Assembly: GCA_023701435.1 (NCBI GenBank)
Contig: JAMPXB010000026.1
Location: forward strand, 1-49,709
Direction: 5' to 3'
Source of the DNA: Bacteriovoracaceae bacterium
GTDB lineage: Bacteria > Bdellovibrionota > Bacteriovoracia > Bacteriovoracales > Bacteriovoracaceae
Length of the DNA: 49,709 nt
Positions 42,957 to 49,709 of this stretch are shown here, one piece after another. The notes below the pieces were generated by a model, which worked only from the letters and a program-made list of their open reading frames with translations, had not been told where the DNA came from and made no database searches. A program made the position numbers and the translations under genes. Each line of letters opens with the position of its first letter. Positions within the stretch are counted from its first letter, which is position 1.

Positions 42957-44267
42957 ATGAAGTTAATCTCAAGACTAGTTAAGGATAAATCGCAGTTTTA
43001 CCAGAGCTTTACGAACACCAATACGACTCCCTACGATTGTCAAATATGGCAGACCTCTGAAAGCGGCAGAGTTATTTACAATACCAAAGCCTTCGTCGAT
43101 GGGAAAAACGATAAGATCCGATTGATTGATCCTCCAATCAAAGAAATTAATCAGTCGCAACCAGTTTTCTTTTATTTCAACCAAGTAGGTTTTGCTTTCA
43201 AATCAATTTTGGAAGGATCAGATGTTAAGATTCCGAATCTCATGTGCGCCCCAGAAAGAAGGAAGAAGGAGAGGATTTCACTTGTAAATGGTATATCCAT
43301 CACTGTCAAAGTAAAGACCCAGGTTTTCATTGGTGAAGTGCTGGACATTTCCGAGGAAGGTATCTCTTTAAAAATCACTACTCCTCTTATCAAAATAAGT
43401 GACAAGGTTGAATTAACAGAATTGAAAGGAATGAACAAAAATGAACACATCGAAGGCGTAATTTGTCATATCACACGTCATGCGCAGCTAAGCGAAAAAG
43501 GCGCTGAACCATTAATTTCTTGTCATATCGGCATTCAAATTGAAAAAGGGTGGGGATTTGACATCGAATCCATATTTAGTGAGCTCTCAGAGAAAGAAGA
43601 AAGGAAGATGCAGATTTACAAAATTTCCATGCTCACTGAAGCCGAAAAAGAATCCTTGAACAATACCGTCGAAGAAATGTTTGACCATCTGAAGAATACG
43701 AAGTTCAACATTCTTCTAAAAAATTTCATGGGTTTAAAAAAGACCTCCTATCTTAGGTGGCACTCTGATATGAGCGCTATTCTTTCAATTTCTGTTGCGA
43801 AGAAGTTGGACTGGGTTTCGGAAGGAACTTTAAAGAAGTTTATCACTGTGTGCTGCCTACACGATCTTGTCTTCACCGAATGCCCAAAAGTCAGTGAGAT
43901 TAAAAGTAAAGTTGAATTAGAGTTGATGAAAAGCACGCTTTCACCGAAAGAAATATTTCTTTTTGAAAACCATCCACATCTTTCATCATCCATCGCCAAA
44001 GAACTGACCAACATGTCTAGTGATATTGAAAAGATCCTCTTTCAGCAAAGAGAACTTCCCGATGGCTCTGGTTGGCCATTGGGGATAAATCACTCAAAGA
44101 TCACCAGTCTTTCAAGCCTTTTTATAATATGTCATGATCTGGCAGACCATCTATACCATAGTAAGGATCTAGACATGCGTAGTTACTGTCTAGAGTTACG
44201 TGACAAACATAAGGGGCAATCGTTCTATAAAGTAATTAACGCCGCTTTAGAACTGTTCAAAGCATAG
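42957..44267 (+). CDS. PilZ protein with degenerate HD-GYP-like domain
   Basis: The protein has 436 residues in three parts. Residues 1-95 look like a YcgR-type N-terminal domain (VFFYFNQVGFAFKSIL). Residues 99-200 are a PilZ domain with the c-di-GMP-binding arginines in ERRKKER (100-106) and the DISEEG motif (130-135). Residues 260-436 resemble HD-GYP: His269, LHDL (HD at 302-303), HP (339-340) and ELPDGSGWP (366-374). The usual HHE before the GYP motif is QQRE (363-366), so metal-dependent c-di-GMP hydrolysis is unlikely. It probably binds c-di-GMP through PilZ and uses the HD-like part for regulation. No good ribosome site precedes the ATG. It ends in a strong shared hairpin. Confidence 0.82.
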   Translation: MKLISRLVKDKSQFYQSFTNTNTTPYDCQIWQTSESGRVIYNTKAFVDGKNDKIRLIDPPIKEINQSQPVFFYFNQVGFAFKSILEGSDVKIPNLMCAPERRKKERISLVNGISITVKVKTQVFIGEVLDISEEGISLKITTPLIKISDKVELTELKGMNKNEHIEGVICHITRHAQLSEKGAEPLISCHIGIQIEKGWGFDIESIFSELSEKEERKMQIYKISMLTEAEKESLNNTVEEMFDHLKNTKFNILLKNFMGLKKTSYLRWHSDMSAILSISVAKKLDWVSEGTLKKFITVCCLHDLVFTECPKVSEIKSKVELELMKSTLSPKEIFLFENHPHLSSSIAKELTNMSSDIEKILFQQRELPDGSGWPLGINHSKITSLSSLFIICHDLADHLYHSKDLDMRSYCLELRDKHKGQSFYKVINAALELFKA

Positions 44268-44305
44268 AAGATGAAAGAACCTCTTTAAGCGGTTCTTTCA
44301 TCTTT
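44268..44305. terminator. Bidirectional terminator, 14-bp stem
   Basis: Arms 44268-44281 (AAGATGAAAGAACC) and 44291-44304 pair perfectly around a nine-base loop. The hairpin follows the PilZ gene stop directly and includes the last codons of the convergent membrane-protein gene. Only short T runs follow. Confidence 0.7.
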
Positions 44306-44770
44306 GTAATGTATTTTCCCTACAGATTTTTTAGCGAGTGCAAAATAAGAAGCTCCAAGGATAATACCATATATCAGGTGTCCCATAAGGCTCCCCATCG
44401 CCACTGCCCTCATTGGTTCCATCACTAAGGGAGCGAAGGCATTCATACCTAAGAACATTGGCATGAGAATCAGACCGCCGACGACCCACCAAGCAATGCC
44501 ATATAAGGCGCCCCAACCGGTTCCCGAACCATAACTATGCGCCTTCTTCCCAAGAGTCCAACCAAAGATACCCCCAATGATTGCACTATTAAACAAGTGA
44601 TAGACCCAACCGACAAAAAGACTTTCTGATCTAACCACTTGGGCAACCATGGCCATCATAGGCATTTCCTGACCTTCAGGAGTAGGAACCATCATCATTT
44701 GCATCATAAAGCCAAAGATAACTCCAGCTATAAGACCACCAATTATTCCTTTACCTATTTTTGTCTGCAT
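44285..44770 (-). CDS. Hypothetical inner-membrane protein, 161 residues
   Basis: Four hydrophobic, glycine- and methionine-rich helices (MQTKIGKGIIGGLIAGVIFG, then FNSAIIGGIFGWTLG, GALYGIAWWVVGGLILMP and GSLMGHLIYGIILGASYF) are joined by short polar loops. It resembles other small uncharacterised membrane proteins of the YagU (DUF1440) type, but I am not certain of the family. A GGAGGT ribosome site precedes the ATG. The divergent gap upstream holds a strong inverted repeat, and the gene on the other side of that gap is a broken oxidoreductase. Confidence 0.7.
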   Translation of the reverse strand: MQTKIGKGIIGGLIAGVIFGFMMQMMMVPTPEGQEMPMMAMVAQVVRSESLFVGWVYHLFNSAIIGGIFGWTLGKKAHSYGSGTGWGALYGIAWWVVGGLILMPMFLGMNAFAPLVMEPMRAVAMGSLMGHLIYGIILGASYFALAKKSVGKIHYKDERTA

Positions 44771-44829
44771 CTGACACCTCCAGTATAACTACTTTTTTTG
44801 CAAGTCTTATTCCTAGTATGAATGCCTTC

Positions 44830-44857
44830 AAATGATTCGCGAGTTTGCGAATCATTT
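44830..44857. promoter_or_regulatory. Perfect 11-bp inverted repeat, candidate operator
   Basis: AAATGATTCGC (44830-44840) and GCGAATCATTT (44847-44857) flank a six-base centre in the 209-bp gap between the membrane-protein gene and the broken oxidoreductase. Its size suits a dimeric repressor site. It has no T run on either side, so a terminator is unlikely. Confidence 0.5.
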
Positions 44858-44979
44858 TAGTATGCTGCTTTTTGCCTCGCTAATAAGACCGAAACATCCA
44901 AGATGTGGTACCCTCTTAATTTCATCTTTAACTTTCAGCTTCTGATTTATTTCGCAGAATACTTAATGGAGGTATTCAT

Positions 44980-45385
44980 ATGGAAAAAGAAATATTTGAT
45001 CTCATTGTTCTAGGAGCTGGTACGGCCGGGTTAACGGTTGCTAACAAATGTCGATCAGTTGGTTTAAGTGTCGCCATCATTTTGATCCTAAAAAGATACT
45101 CATTGGTTTTGCAGAGTTAGTGGATCAGGCCAGAAGACTGATCACAACTCGAGGAATTAAAGGAGACATCTAAATCGACTGGTCAAATATGATGTATTTC
45201 AAGGAAACTTTCACAAAACCAGTTCCAGAAGAACGTGAAGAAAGGCTCAAAACTAAGGGCATCAACATTTCATGGTCCGGCGAGATTCGTCGATAAGAAT
45301 ATTGTTCAAATCGGTGAACAGCTCATTTCCGTCCTGCTATGCCCACGTAATTATCGAGGGACACCGACCCAGGTAGATGCTTAGA
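44980..45385 (+). pseudogene. Broken pyridine nucleotide-disulfide oxidoreductase
   Basis: The start is intact: an ATGGAGG ribosome site is followed by MEKEIFDLIVLGAGTAGLTV, an FAD-binding start. After VAII about 16 codons that should carry the redox cysteines are missing and the frame shifts. The next frame reads FDPKKILIGFAELVDQARR, then crosses a stop before IDWSNMMYFKETFTKPVPEE. Further frame changes lead to RFVDKNIVQIGEQLIS and CYAHVIIEG, and then homology stops. Intact relatives of the glutathione/mercuric reductase group have some 450 residues, so only about a third remains. It is a degenerating gene with no product expected beyond a short peptide. Confidence 0.85.
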
Positions 45386-45429
45386 CACTCATACATTCCC
45401 CCCTATCTCAGGAAATTTTACCATTCTTT

Positions 45430-46700
45430 TACATAATAATTATTCAAAGGTTAGCGATAGGGCCAATGTGTCCAATAGTTATTAAAAGGGCGATTCAAAG
45501 AGCCTTCACGGAACTCATTCAAGAAGGAAAAATCAGTGCTCTGGGAAGCGCGCGTGCAAGGTCTTACATAAGATCCACAGGGACAGCTCTAAAAGCCGAA
45601 GTTAAGCCTGTTGCTTTTCAGGGCATCTCGCTGGCCGGCTCCTTCAATGCTCGTACTCCAACATATCTCACAGCCATTAAAAACTCGCACACCTGTTGGG
45701 TATCAACAGATTTTTTTAAGGAACTACGTTCCTAACAAGACTTATTATTTTCCAAGCCTGAAAGAGAAAGACTGTTGTCTCTAGGGCAAGTTGAACAACA
45801 GACACGGCCTGCTGGAACATACGCACAAAATATCCTCAATCGCTTATAGCTTGACCTCTCTTGGAACTCAAGCCGCTTAGAAGGCAACACCTACTCCTTG
45901 CTTGAAACAAAGAGACTCATTGAACTTGGGCAAAGTGTTGAAGGAAAAGATATCACTGAGGCCCAAATGATTTTGAACCATAAAGGAGCGATTAAATATA
46001 TCGTCGAAATGGACTTCTTTCAGAAAACCTCTTGGGTGACCCAAGTGCCTCAGGGCGACTAAGACAAATCTTCGTAGGAATTGGGGTACGAGCTATATGC
46101 CCTTAGATAGTCCCCCTCTTCTCCAGGAATGTTTTGATATATTCATTGAAAAACTCAATCAAACTAAAGATCCTTTTGAGCAGTCACTATTTCCATTGGC
46201 CCAACTTTCATACATGCAAGCATTTTAAGATGTAAACAAGCGCACTGCACGTCTGGTGGCCAATATTCCACTCATAAAGACTAATCTTCGCCCCCCTCTC
46301 CTTTACTGATGTCGAACAAGAAGCCTATGTGAAGGCATTACTGGGAGTTTATGAGAAAACTGACATCGTACTTCTGAAGGATTTATATTTGTGGGCCTAT
46401 CAACGCTCTTCTGAAAGATATTCGGCCATCCAACAAAACTTAGGTGAACCCAATGCCTTAAAGCTCAAATATCGTACAAATATCCAAGAGATTATCAGAA
46501 CACTCATTACTGAAACGATTCCAGGAAAGGATATCGTCAAAAACATTAAGAGAATGATTCAAGAACAGAGTGTCCTAGAACCGGATGCCAGCGAATTATT
46601 TAAAATCATTGAAATGGAAGTAGTTGGCCTTCACGACGGGAACATAGCACGCTTCAAAATCAGACCGAGTGAATTCCAAAGCTGGAAAACCCTTCAGTAG
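45430..46700 (+). pseudogene. Broken Fic-family protein
   Basis: Pieces in several frames line up with one Fic protein. First is a winged-helix-like start (VIKRAIQRAFTELIQEGKI, 45480-45540). Then comes the Fic N-terminal helix region (SSRLEGNTYSLLETKRLIE, about 45870), followed by AQMILNHKGAIKYIVEM. The catalytic region reads LSYMQAF-stop-DVNKRTARLVANIPL, where active relatives have HPFxDxNKR. The C-terminal part, open from 46329 to 46700, is full length. At least four stop codons or frameshifts interrupt it, and the catalytic histidine is Gln. Fic enzymes attach AMP or similar groups to proteins. It is a decaying accessory gene, and the long 3' open frame is a remnant. Confidence 0.85.
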
Positions 46701-46745
46701 CCCCCTCTCTCGGGGCGATAACGACTTTATTAGATATCAATAAGA

Positions 46746-49688
46746 TCATTTGCAAAACGAGCTTTTAGTATCCTGGTCGCAGATCCATGATTTAACGGCC
46801 TCGTTTTCTTGTTTTAGTTTTTTGTTATCATTCTTTAAAGAGGCTATTTCTCGGTCCTTAGAAGCATCATTCGACTTCAGCAAAGAGATATCATCAATAA
46901 CTGCCTGGCTAGATGTATAAACTTCTTGAACGGCCTTTATCAAGGGAGCAATAAGTTCACTATATCGGACTCCATATCTATCACTTTTTTCATCATAAGT
47001 AACAATACCAGAATTTCTAATAGATGACCTTTTGATAACCTTTTCAGTTTCCTGAGCAATAAGTCCGTAATGTAAGTTCTTATCTGGGCCATCTCTCCAC
47101 ACATAAGAGACCGGACGAAGATTAATGATGAAATTCAAACCCAGGTCTGAATCTTGTATATCACGCTTTTGACGGGCATCAGATGTGTTAACAACACCAC
47201 TTACGGCATATACATCAGTAAATCGCAGAGCACTGGTTCCGAGAGAGTAAGTATTGTCCAAAGTTGATGAGATAATACCATCAACTTGTAACTTAGTTCC
47301 GGGGGCGCTTGTCCCTATTCCCACTTGTCCCAAAGAATCCACAAGGATGCGTTCATTACCGGCACCATCTGCAATCAGAATATTATTGGAAGTAGTTGCG
47401 ATCGTCACACCAGAATTTGATCCTATGACCACATTGTTACTTCCACTTGTAATAGCGCTTCCAGAATTATAACCAATACCTACATTCCCTGATCCTGAAG
47501 TCATTTCTAAAAGTGCTGAATGCCCAAGAGCAGTGTTCTGGACACCGGTATTCGAGGAGGCAGTTGTACTGCCTCTTAATGAGTAAACTCCTATGGCGGT
47601 ATTAAAAGATGCGGAACCAACAGTTGTAGGATCAGCATAATACATTGATTGATAACCAACTGAAGTTATTCCCTGCTTGCCGCGGTTGGTACTTGCAGCA
47701 AAAGCACCCATTGCTGTGTTTGTATATCCAGTGGTGTTGCTCGAAAGGGCCATATATCCAGTGGCTGTATTCTGCCAACCTGTTGTGTTCGCGCTCATGG
47801 CGCTATATCCACTTGCTGTATTAAAATTTCCCGAGGTGTTGCTTATAAGAGCTTGATAACCGGTTGCTATATTGTTTGAACCCGATGTGTTTGATAGAAG
47901 TGCTCCCTGTCCAGTTGCCGTGTTTCCACTTCCAGTGGTATTTGCATACAGTGCAGAATGCCCAATGGCCGTATTCCTCACTCCTGTATTGGCAATACTT
48001 GCGGTGCTACCTCTTAAAGAATAAGCGCCAAGAGCAGTATTGTAAGAAACAGAACTAGTGGAACCGCTATCAGCATAATACATAGAATTATAACCAATCG
48101 CTGTTGACTCCGATTTGGCATTGCTATTCATAAGGGCCCAACCGCCAACGGCGACATTATTGGATCCCGTTGTATTATAATGGAGTGCGGATCTACCATT
48201 GGCCACGTTTGAGCCACCGGAAGTGTTGTTGTAAAGGGCATATGCCCCGAAGGCAGCATTGAAAGCTGAGTTTGAAGCAGCAAGAGCACTAGTACCGAAT
48301 GCGGCATTATCTATTCCGCTTTGATTTTTGGCAAGAGCATTGGAACCGAAGGCAGCGTTGTTCATTCCAGAGGAATTGGCGTTTAAGGCCAAGTATCCAA
48401 AAGCAGTGTTATTAGCATTTACTTCTACACCAGCTGCGTTCCACGCTATAGAAGTCGTTCCAAGCGTTCCAGTGACAGTCGTCGCAGAAGTAAACGTCAT
48501 ACCTGCGCTATATCCACCCTCTCTTGTTTGGACCGTGTAACCAATTGTCTCTTCCCACGTATCAATATCAGTGCTCCTGTTCCACGCTCCACTTGCAACG
48601 ACATATACGCCATTTTCACTACTGTTTGATTGATTCTTTACAAGAACTCTGTCTCCCACGCCGACACTGATAAAATCTATCGTTTGCGTGCCAGATAAGG
48701 TTATATTAGCGGTGGTTGCTACTCTCACAGTATATGTCTGGGTCGTATTGGCCCCACTGACTTTTATACTACCACTTGCATTTATATCTCCCGAAACGTC
48801 CATATTCCCGCTCGCTGTAATTTTCGTCAGCACTTCTCCCAAATTGTTCTGCACCTGAAACAGATCCGCACTCTGTGACCCCGTATAAGCTCGGATCGCC
48901 AGACCCACATTATTGTCATCGGCCGGCTTCACAGAAAGCGTTGTGTTTACAAAATTTGTCGAGCTACCTACACTTCCCTTTCCCGAAGTGTTAAAACCGC
49001 CTGACCCCAAGTCCTGAGCAGTCGAACTTCCCGCCTGCACGTAACGGCCATCATGATGGTGAAGAGCAGAAGCATCCACCACTCCGTTAACCAGACTTCC
49101 AAAGAGTTTATCCACATTAGCATTCGTGACATAAACCACATCTTTTTTCACAAAGTCCGAGGATCCCAGCCCCTGGAGTGTTTCCGCAACGATGGCGTGA
49201 GGAACACTATTGATCGTTTGATCCGGACTTAAAACTTCTGGAATTCCAGTTGAAAAGGGCGTTACAGTCACTCTCAAAAGTCTAGTGTCTCCCACAGTGG
49301 GAGTGTAACCCGAAGGACAGGTTACCCCATCCACAGCACGAGTTTGTACCAAAGGATCATTCTTAAAGACTGTCGCCATGCTGAGAGAGGGATCAATTCC
49401 CGCTGTTCTCTTCGCTGCACCAATGGCCGCACCTACGCTAACCGAAAAACTTCCGGAAGAATTAGTGAGGTCCACACTTTGTGTTTCCTGATACAGCAGA
49501 CAACTCCCGGAAGGATCATAGATCTGAAGCCTGAGAGACACTGGTTCCTCCAGCAGATCAGTCCCTGCGGCATTAAAGAGCCTGCCTTGGAAAGTGAAGG
49601 ACTGGGGAGATTCAGACGCAGAAAGTGATTTCTCCGCATTGAAAATAAAGATGATGATAAGGACGAAAATATACTGAATTTTGATCAT
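46746..49688 (-). CDS. Secreted fibre protein with beta-roll head repeats and S74 chaperone, 980 residues
   Basis: The signal peptide ends near KSLSA. The N-terminal region (SPQSFTFQGRLFNAAGTDLL) differs from that of the other fibres. A collagen- or tail-fibre-like shaft is followed by about 20 tandem 17-residue units of the form NTAxGxxALxxNTxGSx, as in YadA-type left-handed beta-roll heads. A VGIGTSAPGTKLQV module and a C-terminal peptidase S74 domain follow (SDARQKRDIQDSDLGLNFII, YGLIAQETEKVI), then a coiled coil and two cysteines. A trimeric surface fibre with self-removing chaperone is inferred. Some N-terminal text (HHHDGRYVQAG) resembles phage tail fibres. Confidence 0.9.
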   Translation of the reverse strand: MIKIQYIFVLIIIFIFNAEKSLSASESPQSFTFQGRLFNAAGTDLLEEPVSLRLQIYDPSGSCLLYQETQSVDLTNSSGSFSVSVGAAIGAAKRTAGIDPSLSMATVFKNDPLVQTRAVDGVTCPSGYTPTVGDTRLLRVTVTPFSTGIPEVLSPDQTINSVPHAIVAETLQGLGSSDFVKKDVVYVTNANVDKLFGSLVNGVVDASALHHHDGRYVQAGSSTAQDLGSGGFNTSGKGSVGSSTNFVNTTLSVKPADDNNVGLAIRAYTGSQSADLFQVQNNLGEVLTKITASGNMDVSGDINASGSIKVSGANTTQTYTVRVATTANITLSGTQTIDFISVGVGDRVLVKNQSNSSENGVYVVASGAWNRSTDIDTWEETIGYTVQTREGGYSAGMTFTSATTVTGTLGTTSIAWNAAGVEVNANNTAFGYLALNANSSGMNNAAFGSNALAKNQSGIDNAAFGTSALAASNSAFNAAFGAYALYNNTSGGSNVANGRSALHYNTTGSNNVAVGGWALMNSNAKSESTAIGYNSMYYADSGSTSSVSYNTALGAYSLRGSTASIANTGVRNTAIGHSALYANTTGSGNTATGQGALLSNTSGSNNIATGYQALISNTSGNFNTASGYSAMSANTTGWQNTATGYMALSSNTTGYTNTAMGAFAASTNRGKQGITSVGYQSMYYADPTTVGSASFNTAIGVYSLRGSTTASSNTGVQNTALGHSALLEMTSGSGNVGIGYNSGSAITSGSNNVVIGSNSGVTIATTSNNILIADGAGNERILVDSLGQVGIGTSAPGTKLQVDGIISSTLDNTYSLGTSALRFTDVYAVSGVVNTSDARQKRDIQDSDLGLNFIINLRPVSYVWRDGPDKNLHYGLIAQETEKVIKRSSIRNSGIVTYDEKSDRYGVRYSELIAPLIKAVQEVYTSSQAVIDDISLLKSNDASKDREIASLKNDNKKLKQENEAVKSWICDQDTKSSFCK
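47360..48420 (-). repeat. About 20 tandem 17-residue beta-roll repeats inside the fibre gene
   Basis: Each unit encodes about NTAxGYxALxxNTxGSx. Some units are lengthened to 21-22 residues with the insert YYADSGSTSS or GSTASIANTGV, and these longer units come in two pairs, showing that a block of several units has been duplicated. At DNA level the units are imperfect. The array is part of the coding frame and is not a CRISPR. Confidence 0.85.
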
Positions 49689-49709
49689 ATAAATTAAGAT
49701 CGGTTAAAC

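Noticed and set aside
45466..45735. Stand-alone 89-residue gene
   Set aside because: It begins with a winged-helix-like segment and leads into the Fic pieces; it is the front part of the same pseudogene.
46329..46700. Stand-alone 123-residue gene
   Set aside because: It is the C-terminal piece of the broken Fic gene, with no ribosome site of its own.
47360..48420. Regular tandem repeats resembling a CRISPR array
   Set aside because: They stay in one reading frame, encode 17-residue beta-roll units, vary in sequence and have no spacers or cas genes nearby.

Overview
The window looks like a chromosomal segment of a predatory, Bdellovibrio-like bacterium, most probably of the Bacteriovorax/Peredibacter type. 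This is inferred from four very long, secreted, mosaic trimeric fibre proteins (one cut by the left edge), two of them ending in a peptidase S74 intramolecular chaperone domain. Such proteins match the mosaic adhesive trimer (MAT) fibres known from Bdellovibrio. The moderately A+T-rich base composition, the many small secreted proteins and the Gram-negative housekeeping genes (greB, lexA, rapA, a dksA-type gene, ndh) fit. No tRNA, rRNA, CRISPR array or intact insertion sequence was seen.

Layout. 1-0.84 kb: N-terminus of a fibre gene, divergent from a HAMP-less chemoreceptor (1.1-2.9 kb). 2.9-3.8 kb: NhaR-like regulator. 3.8-6.8 kb: three-gene operon of retropepsin-like protease, membrane-bound inactive transglutaminase and RimK-like ATP-grasp ligase. 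7.0-10.4 kb: a 54-residue exported peptide with a possible flagellar-sigma promoter, then a translationally coupled peptide-binding protein and FAD amine oxidase. 10.6-15.4 kb: greB, a secreted protein, a radical SAM/SPASM protein, lexA with a self-regulated-looking promoter, several tiny proteins and a divergent pair that shares a palindromic start region. 15.4-18.5 kb: a secreted DUF4105/HExxH operon flanked on both sides by two related structured RNAs. 18.5-26.8 kb: two giant fibre genes. 26.9-30.6 kb: rapA, thioredoxin, DUF6952-like, GNAT operon. 30.7-34.8 kb: redoxin, DUF486, Cys-repeat secreted protein, DUF2231, PLP decarboxylase. 35.0-38.7 kb: DksA-like, YciO, NDH-2, stress protein, beta-barrel candidate. 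38.8-40.7 kb: OPT transporter. 40.7-46.7 kb: a decaying accessory stretch with a truncated sensor, a kinase remnant, a PilZ/HD-GYP-like protein, and oxidoreductase and Fic pseudogenes. 46.7-49.7 kb: a fourth fibre gene.

The most notable observation is the RNA pair at about 15.62-15.78 and 18.32-18.45 kb. Each starts about 12 bases after an excellent sigma-54 promoter (TGGCAY-N5-YTGCT). Each has the same closing stem, 5' hairpin and internal stem at the same spacing, with several compensatory base changes, and each has copies of GGGNCAA upstream where an enhancer-binding activator could act. This suggests a small family of sigma-54-controlled non-coding RNAs that I do not recognise.

Other points are a 17-bp direct repeat over the lexA promoter, a perfect palindrome in which two divergent genes begin, a PilZ protein whose HD-GYP-like domain has lost the HHE histidines, and a fibre protein without the S74 chaperone found in two of its relatives.
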